In this document: in pieces, positions 18,631 to 26,909 of the stretch | How the letters are laid out: each line of letters opens with the position of its first letter | Position numbering within the stretch: the first letter of the stretch is position 1 | Source: an uncultured Sutterella sp. | GTDB taxonomy: Bacteria > Pseudomonadota > Gammaproteobacteria > Burkholderiales > Burkholderiaceae_F | DNA length: 45,650 nt | Direction: 5' to 3' | Assembly: GCA_900544255.1 (NCBI GenBank) | Contig: UQUM01000016.1 | Span: forward strand, 1-45,650 | The notes under the pieces: generated by a model | Told to the model about the DNA's origin: nothing | The model's database searches: none | The model's input: the letters and a program-made list of their open reading frames with translations, nothing else | Translations under genes and position numbers: made by a program

Positions 18631-19230
18631 TCAGGCTGCGCGGTGCGTGAGAATCTTGTCGATGATGCCGTATTCGAGGGCTTCCTGCGGATTCATGTAA
18701 TTGTCGCGATCCGTGTCGCGGGTAAGTTCCGCCAGAGTGCGCCCCGTACGTTCGGCGAGCACGCCGTTTAAAAGGCCCTTCAATTTGAGGATTTCCTGGG
18801 CCTGGATTTCGATGTCGCTGGCCATGCCGCGGGAGCCGCCGGAGGGCTGGTGAATCATGATGCGGGAGTTGGGAAGGGAATAACGCTTCCCTTTCGCGCC
18901 TGCCGCCAACAGAAAGGCCCCCATCGACGCCGCCATCCCCACGCAGATCGTCTGCACGTCGGGCTTGATGAACTGCATCGTGTCATAAATGCCGAGGCCG
19001 GCATAGACACTGCCGCCGGGGCTGTTGATGTAAAGCGAGATGTCTTTGTCCGGATTTTCGCTTTCCAGGAAAAGAAGCTGCGCGATTACGAGATTCGCGC
19101 TTTCGTCGTTGACTTCACCGGACAAAAAGACGATGCGGTCGCGCAACAGGCGCGAATAAATATCAAAGCTGCGCTCGCCGCGCCCGCTCTGTTCAATCAC
19201 CATCGGAACGAGCATGTTGCTGGGAAGCAT
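18631..19230 (-). CDS. clpP: ClpP, proteolytic subunit of Clp protease
   Basis: A 199-residue serine protease that forms the two-ring chamber of ClpXP/ClpAP. Catalytic Ser lies in VGMAASMGAFLL, His in RIMIHQPSGG, and the C-terminal Asp in TDRDNYMNPQEAL; YINSPGG precedes them as usual. The start is preceded by AGGAGATGAAG. It lies 173 bases after tig, a gap with no clear terminator, and directly before clpX. Confidence 0.98.
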   Translation of the reverse strand: MLPSNMLVPMVIEQSGRGERSFDIYSRLLRDRIVFLSGEVNDESANLVIAQLLFLESENPDKDISLYINSPGGSVYAGLGIYDTMQFIKPDVQTICVGMAASMGAFLLAAGAKGKRYSLPNSRIMIHQPSGGSRGMASDIEIQAQEILKLKGLLNGVLAERTGRTLAELTRDTDRDNYMNPQEALEYGIIDKILTHRAA

Positions 19231-19403
19231 TCTTCATCTCCTAAATCTTTACGCAGAGTCTCAGAAACCTGAGACACGAAAGGCGGAAAGTGCGCTGCGG
19301 TGCTCCAAAGGAACCCCGCGGCGCGCTTTTCCGCCCTGTCGCCCTTCCGTCGCCTGCGCGGGTCGGAAGAGCGGGTTTTCAACGTCTGACGTCGAAGCGG
19401 CGA

Positions 19404-20765
19404 TTACTGCGCCGTCTTCATGAGGTCGTCAAACGTCACGGTTTCATCCGTGGTCTTCGCGGCACCGAGCACGAAATCCACCACCTTTTCTTCAAGGGCG
19501 AGGTTCATGTAGGCCTGAGCGGAACGGGGGTTGCCCATCACTTCGGAGACCATCTGTTCGGGCTTTTCGTAAGCCTGAGCCATTTCAGTGACGAGCGCCT
19601 TCGCGTCGTCAGCGGTCACGGCGAGCTTGTTGGCTTCAACGATCTTTTCGACGAGCATCGTGAGCTGAACGCGCTTTTCGGCCTGGGGCTTGAAGAGATC
19701 CGCGGGGAGCTGGTGCTTTTTGGCGTCAGCCGCCTTGATGATGCCGCGGGCGACGTAGTCGTTCACCATGTTCTGAGCCATCTGCTGGGCTTCGGTTTCA
19801 ACGAAAGCCTGGGGAACGGCAAAGGTGGCGAGTTCCTGAAGCTTACCCATCACTTCGGCGCGCACGCGGTTCTTCAGACGAGCCTTCACTTCGCGTTCGA
19901 GGTTCTTGCGGACTTCGGCCTTCATCTTGTCGGCGCTTTCAAGGTTCAGCTTCTTCGCGAATTCATCGTTCAATTCGGGAATGATCGCCTTTTCAACCTG
20001 GGTGCATTCGATTTCGAACGTCACCTTCTTACCGCAGAGATCCTTAGCGGGATAGTTTTCCGGGAACGTGAGGTCAAAGGACTTCTTTTCACCGGCAGCC
20101 ATGCCTTCCATCGCCTTTTCGAATTCAGGCAGCATCGTGCCGGCGCCGACGATGCACTTGTAGTCGTTGGCGGTACCGCCTTCGAACGCTTCACCGTCCT
20201 TCAAGCCCTTGAAGTTCACCGTCACGCGGTCATCCTTCTGAGCCTTACGGCCTTTTTCGACTTCGTAGGTCGCACGCTGGTGCGCCATGATGTCGAGGGT
20301 CTTCTGCACTTCAGCGTCCGTCACTTCGCAGGCGTAGCGCTTCAGTTCGAGGCCCGTGAGCACCGGGGCTTCGACTTCGGGCATCACTTCCACCGTAGCC
20401 ACGAACTTCATTTCGGCGTCGCCGGGCTTGTTGGCGCCTTCAGCACCCGCAATCTTCGGGAAGCCCGCGATCTTGAGGCCGGAAGCCTTCGCCGCTTCGA
20501 CGTACGCTTCTTCAATGAGGCGGTTCATCACGCGGTTGTTGGCTTCGTAGCCGTACATTTCCGCTACCTTCGCGGCCGGCACGTGACCAACGCGGAACCC
20601 GGGGAGCTTCGCCTTCTTGCCGAGCTTTTTGAGTTCAACAGCCACACCCGCTTCGAGGTCGGCGGTCTTCACGGAAAACTCAATCGTCTTTTCCAGAGGA
20701 TTCACCTTGGGCTCTGCGGCCTTAGCGGTTTCTTCGGTCTTGGCGGCTTCAACGTTTTCAGTCAT
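19404..20765 (-). CDS. tig: Trigger factor
   Basis: A 453-residue ribosome-bound chaperone and prolyl isomerase. The ribosome-binding domain has the signature around GFRVGHVPAAKV (about 55-66), close to the GFRxGKxP loop with H in place of K. The FKBP-type PPIase domain follows (DRVTVNFKGLKDGEAFEGG to GKKVTFEIE, about 158-250), then the helical chaperone arms. I use ATG 20765; a TTG three codons upstream is also possible. A 20-residue Ala/Glu-rich N-terminal extension (VEAAKTEETAKAAEPK) is unusual. Confidence 0.97.
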   Translation of the reverse strand: MTENVEAAKTEETAKAAEPKVNPLEKTIEFSVKTADLEAGVAVELKKLGKKAKLPGFRVGHVPAAKVAEMYGYEANNRVMNRLIEEAYVEAAKASGLKIAGFPKIAGAEGANKPGDAEMKFVATVEVMPEVEAPVLTGLELKRYACEVTDAEVQKTLDIMAHQRATYEVEKGRKAQKDDRVTVNFKGLKDGEAFEGGTANDYKCIVGAGTMLPEFEKAMEGMAAGEKKSFDLTFPENYPAKDLCGKKVTFEIECTQVEKAIIPELNDEFAKKLNLESADKMKAEVRKNLEREVKARLKNRVRAEVMGKLQELATFAVPQAFVETEAQQMAQNMVNDYVARGIIKAADAKKHQLPADLFKPQAEKRVQLTMLVEKIVEANKLAVTADDAKALVTEMAQAYEKPEQMVSEVMGNPRSAQAYMNLALEEKVVDFVLGAAKTTDETVTFDDLMKTAQ

Positions 20766-20923
20766 CGCTTTCAATCTTTCAAGAAAAATAACGAACCGGC
20801 GACCTTTGACGGAAAGCCCGTTGTCGAAAAGCTTTCCGCTTTGTCGGCAGTCGCAAGGCTCAAGTGAAAAAATTCAGTCTACCGACCCCGACCCTGAAGG
20901 GCCGAAACGGTACGAAACGGCGG

Positions 20924-20929
20924 ATTATA
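20924..20929 (-). promoter_or_regulatory. Candidate -10 box of tig
   Basis: A perfect TATAAT on the minus strand about 160 bases before the tig start. No good -35 is seen at 16-18 bases (GGCTTC region), so this is a partial call. Confidence 0.4.
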
Positions 20930-21055
20930 CCGAGAATTGCCGACGAGAAGCCTTCCGCCCACAAAGTTTTCCCGTCGAAAATCGTTTCCCCTCTCGGACA
21001 TTTCGTCAATTTTCCTCTGAATCAATGCCCTCTCTTTTTTGTTCCTTCTTTAATT

Positions 21056-21084
21056 TTGAACGAAAATTCAAGGGGCGCTACACT
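21056..21084 (+). promoter_or_regulatory. Sigma-70 type promoter of the NSS transporter
   Basis: TTGAAC (21056-21061), 17-base spacer, TACACT (21079-21084). It gives a short leader of about 30 bases with AAAGGAACAACA before the ATG at 21123. Confidence 0.6.
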
Positions 21085-21122
21085 TTGCGACTTTCCTACT
21101 CCCATTCCCTAAAGGAACAACA

Positions 21123-22469
21123 ATGTCCGAATCCACACCGCGTTCGGCCTGGTCTTCGAGGCTCGGTTTCATTCTCGCTGCCGCCGGTTCGAGCGTGGGC
21201 TTAGGCGCCATCTGGAAATTTCCCTATATGGCAGGCACCAACGGCGGCTCCATCTTCATGCTCCCCACGATCGCCTTTGCCTTGACGATCGGCCTTGCGC
21301 TTCTCATGACGGAAATGTGCATGGGCCGCACAAGCCGCGGCGGCGCCGGAACGGCGTTCCGCAAATTGGGGACGCCCCTCACGCGCTTTTTCGGCCCCGT
21401 CTCCGTGCTTACCGGTGCCTTGGTGCTGGGGTTTTATTCCGTGGTAGGCGGCTGGTGCACGCATTACCTCTTGGCGTCTCTTACCGGGAACCTCGCCGCA
21501 GACGACCCTCAGGCGCTTCGAGCGGCGTTTGAAGCGTTTGCCGCCGATCCTTATGAAGCTGCGGGCTGCCACGTGCTCTTTTTGTCGGCGACGGCGCTCG
21601 TCGTGCTTGCCGGCGTACAAAAAGGCATTGAACGCGTGGGCAAAGTGTTGATGCCGCTTCTATTCATTTTGATGCTCGTTCTTATCGGACGCGGCCTCAC
21701 GCTTCCCGGCGCCATGGAAGGCGTCAAATTTCTCTTTAAGCCCGACTGGGAGGCCTTCACCGGCGAAGCCCTTTTAAACGCCATGGGATTTGCCTTCTTT
21801 TCGCTTTCCGTCGGTTCGGGCTCCATGATGAATTACGGCAGTTACTTGAGTAAAGACGTCAACATCGGTCCCGCGACGCTTTGGATCGTCGTTTTGGCCG
21901 TCATGGCCTCAGTCTTGGGGGGGCTCATGATCATGCCCGCCGTCTTTGCGTTCGGCTTGTCGCCTGACGCTGGTCCCGGCCTCACCTTTGCGACGATGCC
22001 CGCCGTTTTCAGCCACATGCCCTTGGGTTCCTTCTTTGCCGTCCTCTTTTTCCTGTCGCTTTTCGTCGCGGCCTTGACGAGCGCCATCTCCATTCTCGAA
22101 ATGGCTTCTCAGCATTTTGTGGATCGCTACGGCTTCACCCGCCGCAACGCCGTTTTGCTCGTTGCGACCGGACTCGGGATTTTGGGCATTTTCTGCGCCC
22201 TCTCCTTCGGTCCCTTAAACGGCGTGAAACTTTTCGGCCTGACGCTTTTTGAAGGACTCGACTATCTCACGTCCAACATCGGGATGCCCTTGGGGTGTTT
22301 GGGGATTGCCGTCGTCGGCTGTTGGACGGCCTGGCCCGCGATCCGCACCGAACTCACTAAAAACGGTCGGTGGAGCGAAAAGGGTCTTGCCGCCTTCCGA
22401 CTCTTTGCCGGCATCTTGGCCCCTGTTCTGATCCTCGTCGTTGCAGCCCGAGGTCTGGGATTTTTCTAA
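21123..22469 (+). CDS. Sodium-dependent transporter, neurotransmitter:sodium symporter (NSS) family
   Basis: A 448-residue inner-membrane protein of the LeuT fold. The unwound helix 1 with the sodium/substrate site reads AAAGSSVGLGAIWKFPYMAG (about 20-39), the hallmark of the family, and TGGS-like NGGSIF follows. Hydrophobic segments fit 11-12 helices. Bacterial members import amino acids or related amines with sodium. The substrate cannot be told. It stands alone with its own promoter and a hairpin after it. Confidence 0.92.
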   Translation: MSESTPRSAWSSRLGFILAAAGSSVGLGAIWKFPYMAGTNGGSIFMLPTIAFALTIGLALLMTEMCMGRTSRGGAGTAFRKLGTPLTRFFGPVSVLTGALVLGFYSVVGGWCTHYLLASLTGNLAADDPQALRAAFEAFAADPYEAAGCHVLFLSATALVVLAGVQKGIERVGKVLMPLLFILMLVLIGRGLTLPGAMEGVKFLFKPDWEAFTGEALLNAMGFAFFSLSVGSGSMMNYGSYLSKDVNIGPATLWIVVLAVMASVLGGLMIMPAVFAFGLSPDAGPGLTFATMPAVFSHMPLGSFFAVLFFLSLFVAALTSAISILEMASQHFVDRYGFTRRNAVLLVATGLGILGIFCALSFGPLNGVKLFGLTLFEGLDYLTSNIGMPLGCLGIAVVGCWTAWPAIRTELTKNGRWSEKGLAAFRLFAGILAPVLILVVAARGLGFF

Positions 22470-22518
22470 GTTACATTACTTATAAAAATCCATTTTCCAA
22501 AAAACGCCGAAAATAAAC

Positions 22519-22550
22519 GGCGGAGCCGGATTTTGATGTCCGACTCCGCC
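22519..22550. terminator. Strong convergent hairpin
   Basis: GGCGGAGCCGGA / TCCGACTCCGCC form a 12-base stem with one mismatch around TTTTGATG. Minus-strand output is followed by TTTATTTTCGGCGTTTTTT, so it mainly fits the flavoprotein gene; it can also stop the transporter transcript. A second hairpin ACTCAG/CTGAGT lies at 22561-22579. Confidence 0.7.
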
Positions 22551-22592
22551 GGTTTGTCTGACTCAGCGTGAGACTGAGTTACGCCGACAAAA

Positions 22593-24416
22593 TTACTTCT
22601 TCAGGTTCTTCACCGCGCTGTCAGCAGCCACGGCGCCGGATATGATCGCCCAGCTATTCATCATAGCCGTCATCGAATCCGCACCGTTGGCGCCGCCCAC
22701 GACGCAGCCCGCGCCGTAGAGGTTGCCGATAGGCTTACCGTTCTTCGCGAGAATCGCAAGTCCCGTATTCGCCTTCAAGCCGCCCAACGTCGTGCAGAAA
22801 CGAACCTTCTGCTCAACGATGTACCAGGGGCCTTCGGACAAGGGCTTCAACACCTTACGACCGAAATCGGCGTCCTTACCGGCCGCCACCATCTTGTTCC
22901 AACGGGTGACGGTCTTCGCAAGCTGCGCGGCGTCAATCCCCATCTTCTGCGCGGCTTCCGCGAGATTCATGGAGGTCGCCATCACGGGGTGACCGTTGTT
23001 CACAATGTGAGCCCAGCCTTCGAGCGTTTCTTCGTTGGGTACCAGCTTGTCTTCCAGGGACTTCGCCACGTATTCCTTCCAAGCGGCCTTATCCATCACG
23101 ATGTAGAGCATGGACTTCTTCTGCGCCAGGGACACGTCGGTCAACGTTCCGAGCCCGGCCAATTCATCCACCACGCGGTTGCCGTCCATATTGACGTAGA
23201 TGGCGCCCGACTTCTTCATCGTATCCGTCGAAGAAGCGGTCGCGGCCAAGCCGTGACCCGGCATCGTTTCCACGCCCTGCGGATACTGCTTCACGAGGTC
23301 GAGGTTGATCGTCGCAGCGCCCACCTTCTGCCCCATCTTGAGGCCGTCGCCGCTGTCGCTGTCAAGGCCGTAGAAAAGCCCTTCCTTCACCTTCTCAGGA
23401 AGGAGCGCCGAATTGGCACCGTAACCGCCCGAAGCCAAAATCACGGACTTCGTGTCAAACGTCACCCAGCGGCCGTCCGCGAGCGTCGCTTTGACGCCCG
23501 TAACGTTGCCCTTGGCGTCCGTCACGAATTCCTGCGCACGGGTATCGGTCATGATGACGCCGCCGCGTTCAGCAAGCTTGGCGCTCATCAATTTGAGGAA
23601 ATTGACGCTGCGGCCCGTCACGCCCAACTGACGGCTCGCGGAGTGATCCGGGTACTGCGTCGCCGCGGGGCCGTACGGAATCTTAAGGTCATCAATCAGC
23701 CAATCCACGACGCTGCCCGCCTTCTTCGCGGTCATCATCGCGAGGGCCTTGTCGTTCTTGTACTTGCCGGCCTTCAGAATGTCCTTATAGGTGAGCTTCG
23801 GGCTGTCCTTCGTTTCCTTCATGACTTCACGCTGATAGCGCGAACCCGTGGCGATCAGCGTACCGGCGTTCAACTGCGTGTCGCCGCCGATCGCAGGCAT
23901 CTTTTCAATCAAAATGACCTTAGCGCCTTCGCCCGCCGCACGCACGGCCGCCGTCAACCCCGAGGCACCGCCGCCGATGACGAGCACGTCGGTCGTCACC
24001 GTATCGGGAATCATCGACGTGTCGTACTTCGTCTTGTAGTACTGAGAGTAGGCTTCCGTATCGCCGCCCGCGTTGTCAATTGCGTCCGCGACCGAAGCAC
24101 GGATGCCGTTCGACGTCAGCGTCGCGCCCGTCACCGCATCCACGTTCGTCGTATTGCCGGCTACGATGCGCGCGGGAACTTCGGTCAAAGCCTTATCGGA
24201 CACCCCGACCGTTTCCGTGTGCTTCACGACCTTCACGTCCGTGATCTTGCCGTCCTTAAACGTCACTTCGCTCGTGATTTCACCGCCGCGGCCGAACCCC
24301 GTGCCGGTATAAACGCCGTCCTTGATGCCGGTTTGTTCGGGCGCTGAGGCGCACCCGGCCAACATCACCGCAGCTGCCGCAGCCACCGCCGTCAGGTGAA
24401 ACATTCTGATTGTCAT
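22593..24416 (-). CDS. Periplasmic FMN- and FAD-binding flavoprotein reductase, lipoprotein (flavocytochrome-c-like)
   Basis: A 607-residue lipoprotein (lipobox LAGC, Cys near residue 21) of the UrdA/fumarate-reductase-like type. An FMN-binding domain (about 30-110) ends in DAVTGATLTS, the ApbE flavinylation motif with the acceptor Thr. The FAD domain starts at VLVIGGGASGLTAAVRAA (about 150). Electrons would flow from covalent FMN to FAD and then to an organic acceptor. The usual fumarate catalytic elements are changed: GANRLGGN-like sequence is replaced by GGANGADSMTAM and the TMGGV region by TTLGGL without the preceding His, so fumarate is an unlikely substrate. I chose ATG 24416 for its AGGAGAG and signal peptide; upstream sequence is not protein-like. 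Divergent from the FGGY kinase with a shared operator-like palindrome. Confidence 0.88.
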   Translation of the reverse strand: MTIRMFHLTAVAAAAAVMLAGCASAPEQTGIKDGVYTGTGFGRGGEITSEVTFKDGKITDVKVVKHTETVGVSDKALTEVPARIVAGNTTNVDAVTGATLTSNGIRASVADAIDNAGGDTEAYSQYYKTKYDTSMIPDTVTTDVLVIGGGASGLTAAVRAAGEGAKVILIEKMPAIGGDTQLNAGTLIATGSRYQREVMKETKDSPKLTYKDILKAGKYKNDKALAMMTAKKAGSVVDWLIDDLKIPYGPAATQYPDHSASRQLGVTGRSVNFLKLMSAKLAERGGVIMTDTRAQEFVTDAKGNVTGVKATLADGRWVTFDTKSVILASGGYGANSALLPEKVKEGLFYGLDSDSGDGLKMGQKVGAATINLDLVKQYPQGVETMPGHGLAATASSTDTMKKSGAIYVNMDGNRVVDELAGLGTLTDVSLAQKKSMLYIVMDKAAWKEYVAKSLEDKLVPNEETLEGWAHIVNNGHPVMATSMNLAEAAQKMGIDAAQLAKTVTRWNKMVAAGKDADFGRKVLKPLSEGPWYIVEQKVRFCTTLGGLKANTGLAILAKNGKPIGNLYGAGCVVGGANGADSMTAMMNSWAIISGAVAADSAVKNLKK

Positions 24417-24512
24417 GACTTCTCTCCTATTAATGAGCGTATCCGGAACCTGCGCCCGCCGGATTCCACCGGCGTCGTCCGCCCTTCTCGGGCTCTCCGA
24501 GCTACATAATTT

Positions 24513-24535
24513 ATTGTACGTCTTTCGTAGTACAA
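24513..24535. promoter_or_regulatory. Palindromic operator overlapping the flavoprotein promoter
   Basis: TTGTAC and GTACAA (24514-24519 and 24530-24535) form a perfect 6-base inverted repeat with a 10-base gap. On the minus strand the right arm reads TTGTAC and, after 16 bases, TAAATT, so the arms coincide with a -35/-10 pair for the flavoprotein gene. A regulator dimer bound here would block it. The regulator is not in the immediate neighbourhood. Confidence 0.5.
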
Positions 24536-24683
24536 AACATCCCTGAAGAAGATAGGTAGAATCACTCAACATTTCAGCCCTAAGACGAAATTCGTGCGCA
24601 TTTTTTGGCTTCGTCTGAAAGCGCTATCTGCCGCGTCTCTTTACTGCATCGAACCGCGGCCTTATTTGACGAAAGGACAACTT

Positions 24684-26240
24684 ATGTCGAAGCTTTACAT
24701 GGGTTTTGACGCCGGCACGCAGAGCGTGAAGGTCGCGATCTACGACAGCCGCATGAAATGCCTCGCGCAGGCCTCGGCCCCCACGACGCTTCACTACCCA
24801 CAGCCCGGCTGGGTACAGATGAGCGCAGACGAATACCTCGCGATTGCCGTTACCTGCATGAAGAAATGCACGGATGAAATCCGCGGCAAAGGTTACGACA
24901 CCGCCGACATCGCCGCCGTCATGGGCGACGGCATCATCTGCGGCATCTGCGGCGTCAACGAAAACGGCAAAGCCGTCACGCCCTACATCAACTACCTTGA
25001 CAGCCGCACCCAGGATGATGCGGATGCGATCAACGCCGAAAAACGCGACATCTGGGGCCGCGAAACCGGCAACGCCGAAGCCTGCTGCATGTTCCCGGCG
25101 CTCTTTGCCCGCTGGCTCTTAAAGAACAACGCGCGCTTTCAAAAGGAAGGCGTCAAATTCGTACACAACGCCCCTTACATCCTTATGAACCTCGCGGGGC
25201 TTAAGGGGAAGGATGCCTTCATCGACTGGGGCACCATGTCCGGCTGGGGACTCGGGTACCGCGTGGAAAAGAAGGAATGGAGCAACGAACAGCTCGCCCT
25301 CCTCGGCATTGATCTCGCCTATATGCCCCGCATTCTCAAACCTTGGGACATCGTGGGCGGGGTTTCCACGGAAATGGCGGAAAAAACGGGCCTCAAGGCA
25401 GGCACCCCCGTCTGCGCGGGCGCGGGTGACACCATGCAATCGATGTTGGGTTCGGGCGTCTTCACGGCGGGACAAGGCGTCGACGTCGCCGGCACCTGCT
25501 CGATGTTCTGCGTTTCGACGAAAGGCATCGTCCCGGAACTGAGCCGCCCCGGCTCCGGCCTCATTTTTAATTCCGGCACGCTTCCCGACACGTATTTCTA
25601 CTGGGGCTTCATCCGCACCGGGGGACTCGCGCTTCGTTGGTTTAAGGACAACATCTGCGACGCCGCAGACAACCCCCGCTACTACACGGAACTTTCGGAA
25701 AAAGCGGCGGACGTCCCCGCGGGCTGCAACGGCGTCGTCTTCCTTCCCTATCTCACCGGCGGATTCGGCGACATCAAGGCCGCAAGCGGGTGTTTCCTCA
25801 ACATGACGTTGGACGATGACCGGTTCGTACAGTGGCGCGCTGTTCTTGAAGCCATCGGTTACGACTACATGGAAATCACGGATACCTACCGCGCGGCGGG
25901 TGTTGATCTCTCCCGCATCACCGTCACCGAAGGCGGCAGCCGCGATTCCCTGTGGAACCAAATTAAGGCCGATATGCTTGCCGCCGACGTCGTGCGTTTC
26001 CGCACCGCGGGCGGCGCCGTCGTCACAAACTGCGTCTTTGCCGCGAAGGCTGCGGGCGACGTTGAGGACGTCACTCAGGCGCTCTCGCAGACCTTTGTGA
26101 AGGACGCGCAGTACCAGCCCAATGAAGCCAACAGCCGACTCTACCGCAAGCTCTTCAACCTCAAGACAAAACTGGTGAAGGACGACATGAAGGCGGCGTT
26201 CGACACACTGGCTGCCATGCGACCGGAAAAAATCCGCTGA
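24684..26240 (+). CDS. FGGY-family carbohydrate kinase (xylulokinase-like)
   Basis: A 518-residue sugar/polyol kinase with two actin-like domains. Visible: first phosphate loop MGFDAGTQSVKVAIYD (6-21), substrate segment YINYLDSRTQDDADAI (catalytic-region LDSR near 112), GAGDTMQSMLGSG with the likely catalytic Asp (about 247-259), VDVAGTCSMFC, and the adenosine-binding VTEGGSRDSLWNQIKADML (about 415-433). Start ATG 24684 has GAAAGGAC upstream. Substrate unknown; closest in layout to XylB-type kinases of ketoses. No transporter or dehydrogenase for a sugar pathway is next to it, which is odd for this family. Confidence 0.88.
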   Translation: MSKLYMGFDAGTQSVKVAIYDSRMKCLAQASAPTTLHYPQPGWVQMSADEYLAIAVTCMKKCTDEIRGKGYDTADIAAVMGDGIICGICGVNENGKAVTPYINYLDSRTQDDADAINAEKRDIWGRETGNAEACCMFPALFARWLLKNNARFQKEGVKFVHNAPYILMNLAGLKGKDAFIDWGTMSGWGLGYRVEKKEWSNEQLALLGIDLAYMPRILKPWDIVGGVSTEMAEKTGLKAGTPVCAGAGDTMQSMLGSGVFTAGQGVDVAGTCSMFCVSTKGIVPELSRPGSGLIFNSGTLPDTYFYWGFIRTGGLALRWFKDNICDAADNPRYYTELSEKAADVPAGCNGVVFLPYLTGGFGDIKAASGCFLNMTLDDDRFVQWRAVLEAIGYDYMEITDTYRAAGVDLSRITVTEGGSRDSLWNQIKADMLAADVVRFRTAGGAVVTNCVFAAKAAGDVEDVTQALSQTFVKDAQYQPNEANSRLYRKLFNLKTKLVKDDMKAAFDTLAAMRPEKIR

Positions 26241-26253
26241 TCGCAACAGCACT

Positions 26254-26306
26254 GCATCGGCCGGTAACTATAGGGTTTCATGGCCGATGCTCCCTTGTTC
26301 CCAAGG
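26254..26306 (+). promoter_or_regulatory. Leader hairpins before the HigA-like gene
   Basis: GCATCGGCC/GGCCGATGC (26254-26262/26282-26290) makes a 9-base stem with a 19-base loop and no T-run. Directly after, CCTTG/CAAGG (26293-26297/26302-26306) makes a small hairpin that covers part of the AAGGAG ribosome binding site. This could limit translation of the regulator. Confidence 0.45.
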
Positions 26307-26316
26307 AGATTTCTCC

Positions 26317-26580
26317 ATGGCGACCATGTTTGACCCGGCTCATTCCGGCTCGATTCTCAAGGAGACATTGTCCTATCTAAAAATCCGTCCCCGAATTTTT
26401 GCTCGAAAGATCAACATTTCCCCGGATACTTTGGAACAGATTCTTCGCGGCAAAAGTCCCATCACATTTGCAGTAGCACAACGTATCGCCGAGATTCTGC
26501 CATGGCCCTGTGCCCATACTTGGGTTCGAATGCAGTCGAATTTTGATCGTTGGAAGTCTTGTCACAAAACTGCCGCTTGA
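26317..26580 (+). CDS. HigA-like helix-turn-helix protein (orphan antitoxin)
   Basis: 87 residues of the HigA/XRE antitoxin type: DPAHSGSILKETL (like HPGxxLKExL), the helix-turn-helix IFARKINISPDTLEQILRG, then KSPITFAVAQRIAEIL and WVRMQSNFDRW. HigA proteins bind the toxin HigB and their own promoter. No HigB-like frame lies beside it, so it may be an orphan regulator. Start ATG 26317 has AAGGAGA at 7 bases. The C-terminal CHKTAA tail may be altered by the decayed sequence that follows. Confidence 0.7.
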   Translation: MATMFDPAHSGSILKETLSYLKIRPRIFARKINISPDTLEQILRGKSPITFAVAQRIAEILPWPCAHTWVRMQSNFDRWKSCHKTAA

Positions 26581-26839
26581 AAGAACGCCTCCACACCAGC
26601 GTTATACGACACGATATAGTACCCACCAAACGACATGAAAATTGACCCACCTCAAAGGGGATGGTTGGGTGTGGTTTTGGCGGCATTGGCCTGCAGGTGA
26701 AAAATCGTCGAGAAGCAACGACATTCCGATGCCCTGAAATTTCTTTCTCAAATGCCGGCTCTTTTTACAGTGAGCCAGCGCCGTTTACCCAATTGTGCCG
26801 TTGACCAGGATATCCCTGGTCGCATATCGTTCACCCACT
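26581..26839. other. Gene-poor stretch, possible insertion-sequence remnant
   Basis: No credible gene. ACATGAAAATTGACCCACCT at about 26633-26652 resembles the TGTGAAxATTGACCC ends of IS21-family elements as I remember them. No transposase or second end is visible, so this is weak. Confidence 0.25.
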
Positions 26840-26887
26840 AAAAAGCCCCGCATTCCCACGGCCGCAACCGCAAGGAATCGGGGCTTT
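26840..26887 (-). terminator. Terminator after cstA
   Basis: Minus-strand AAAGCCCCG and CGGGGCTTTTT form a 9-base stem around a 30-base insert, ending in a T-run. 23 bases after the cstA stop. Confidence 0.8.
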
Positions 26888-26909
26888 CGCTTCGTCAGCG
26901 CAGAAAAAC

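Noticed and set aside
19290..20867. 525-codon open frame on the plus strand
   Set aside because: Antisense to tig; Phe/His/Gly-rich nonsense composition.
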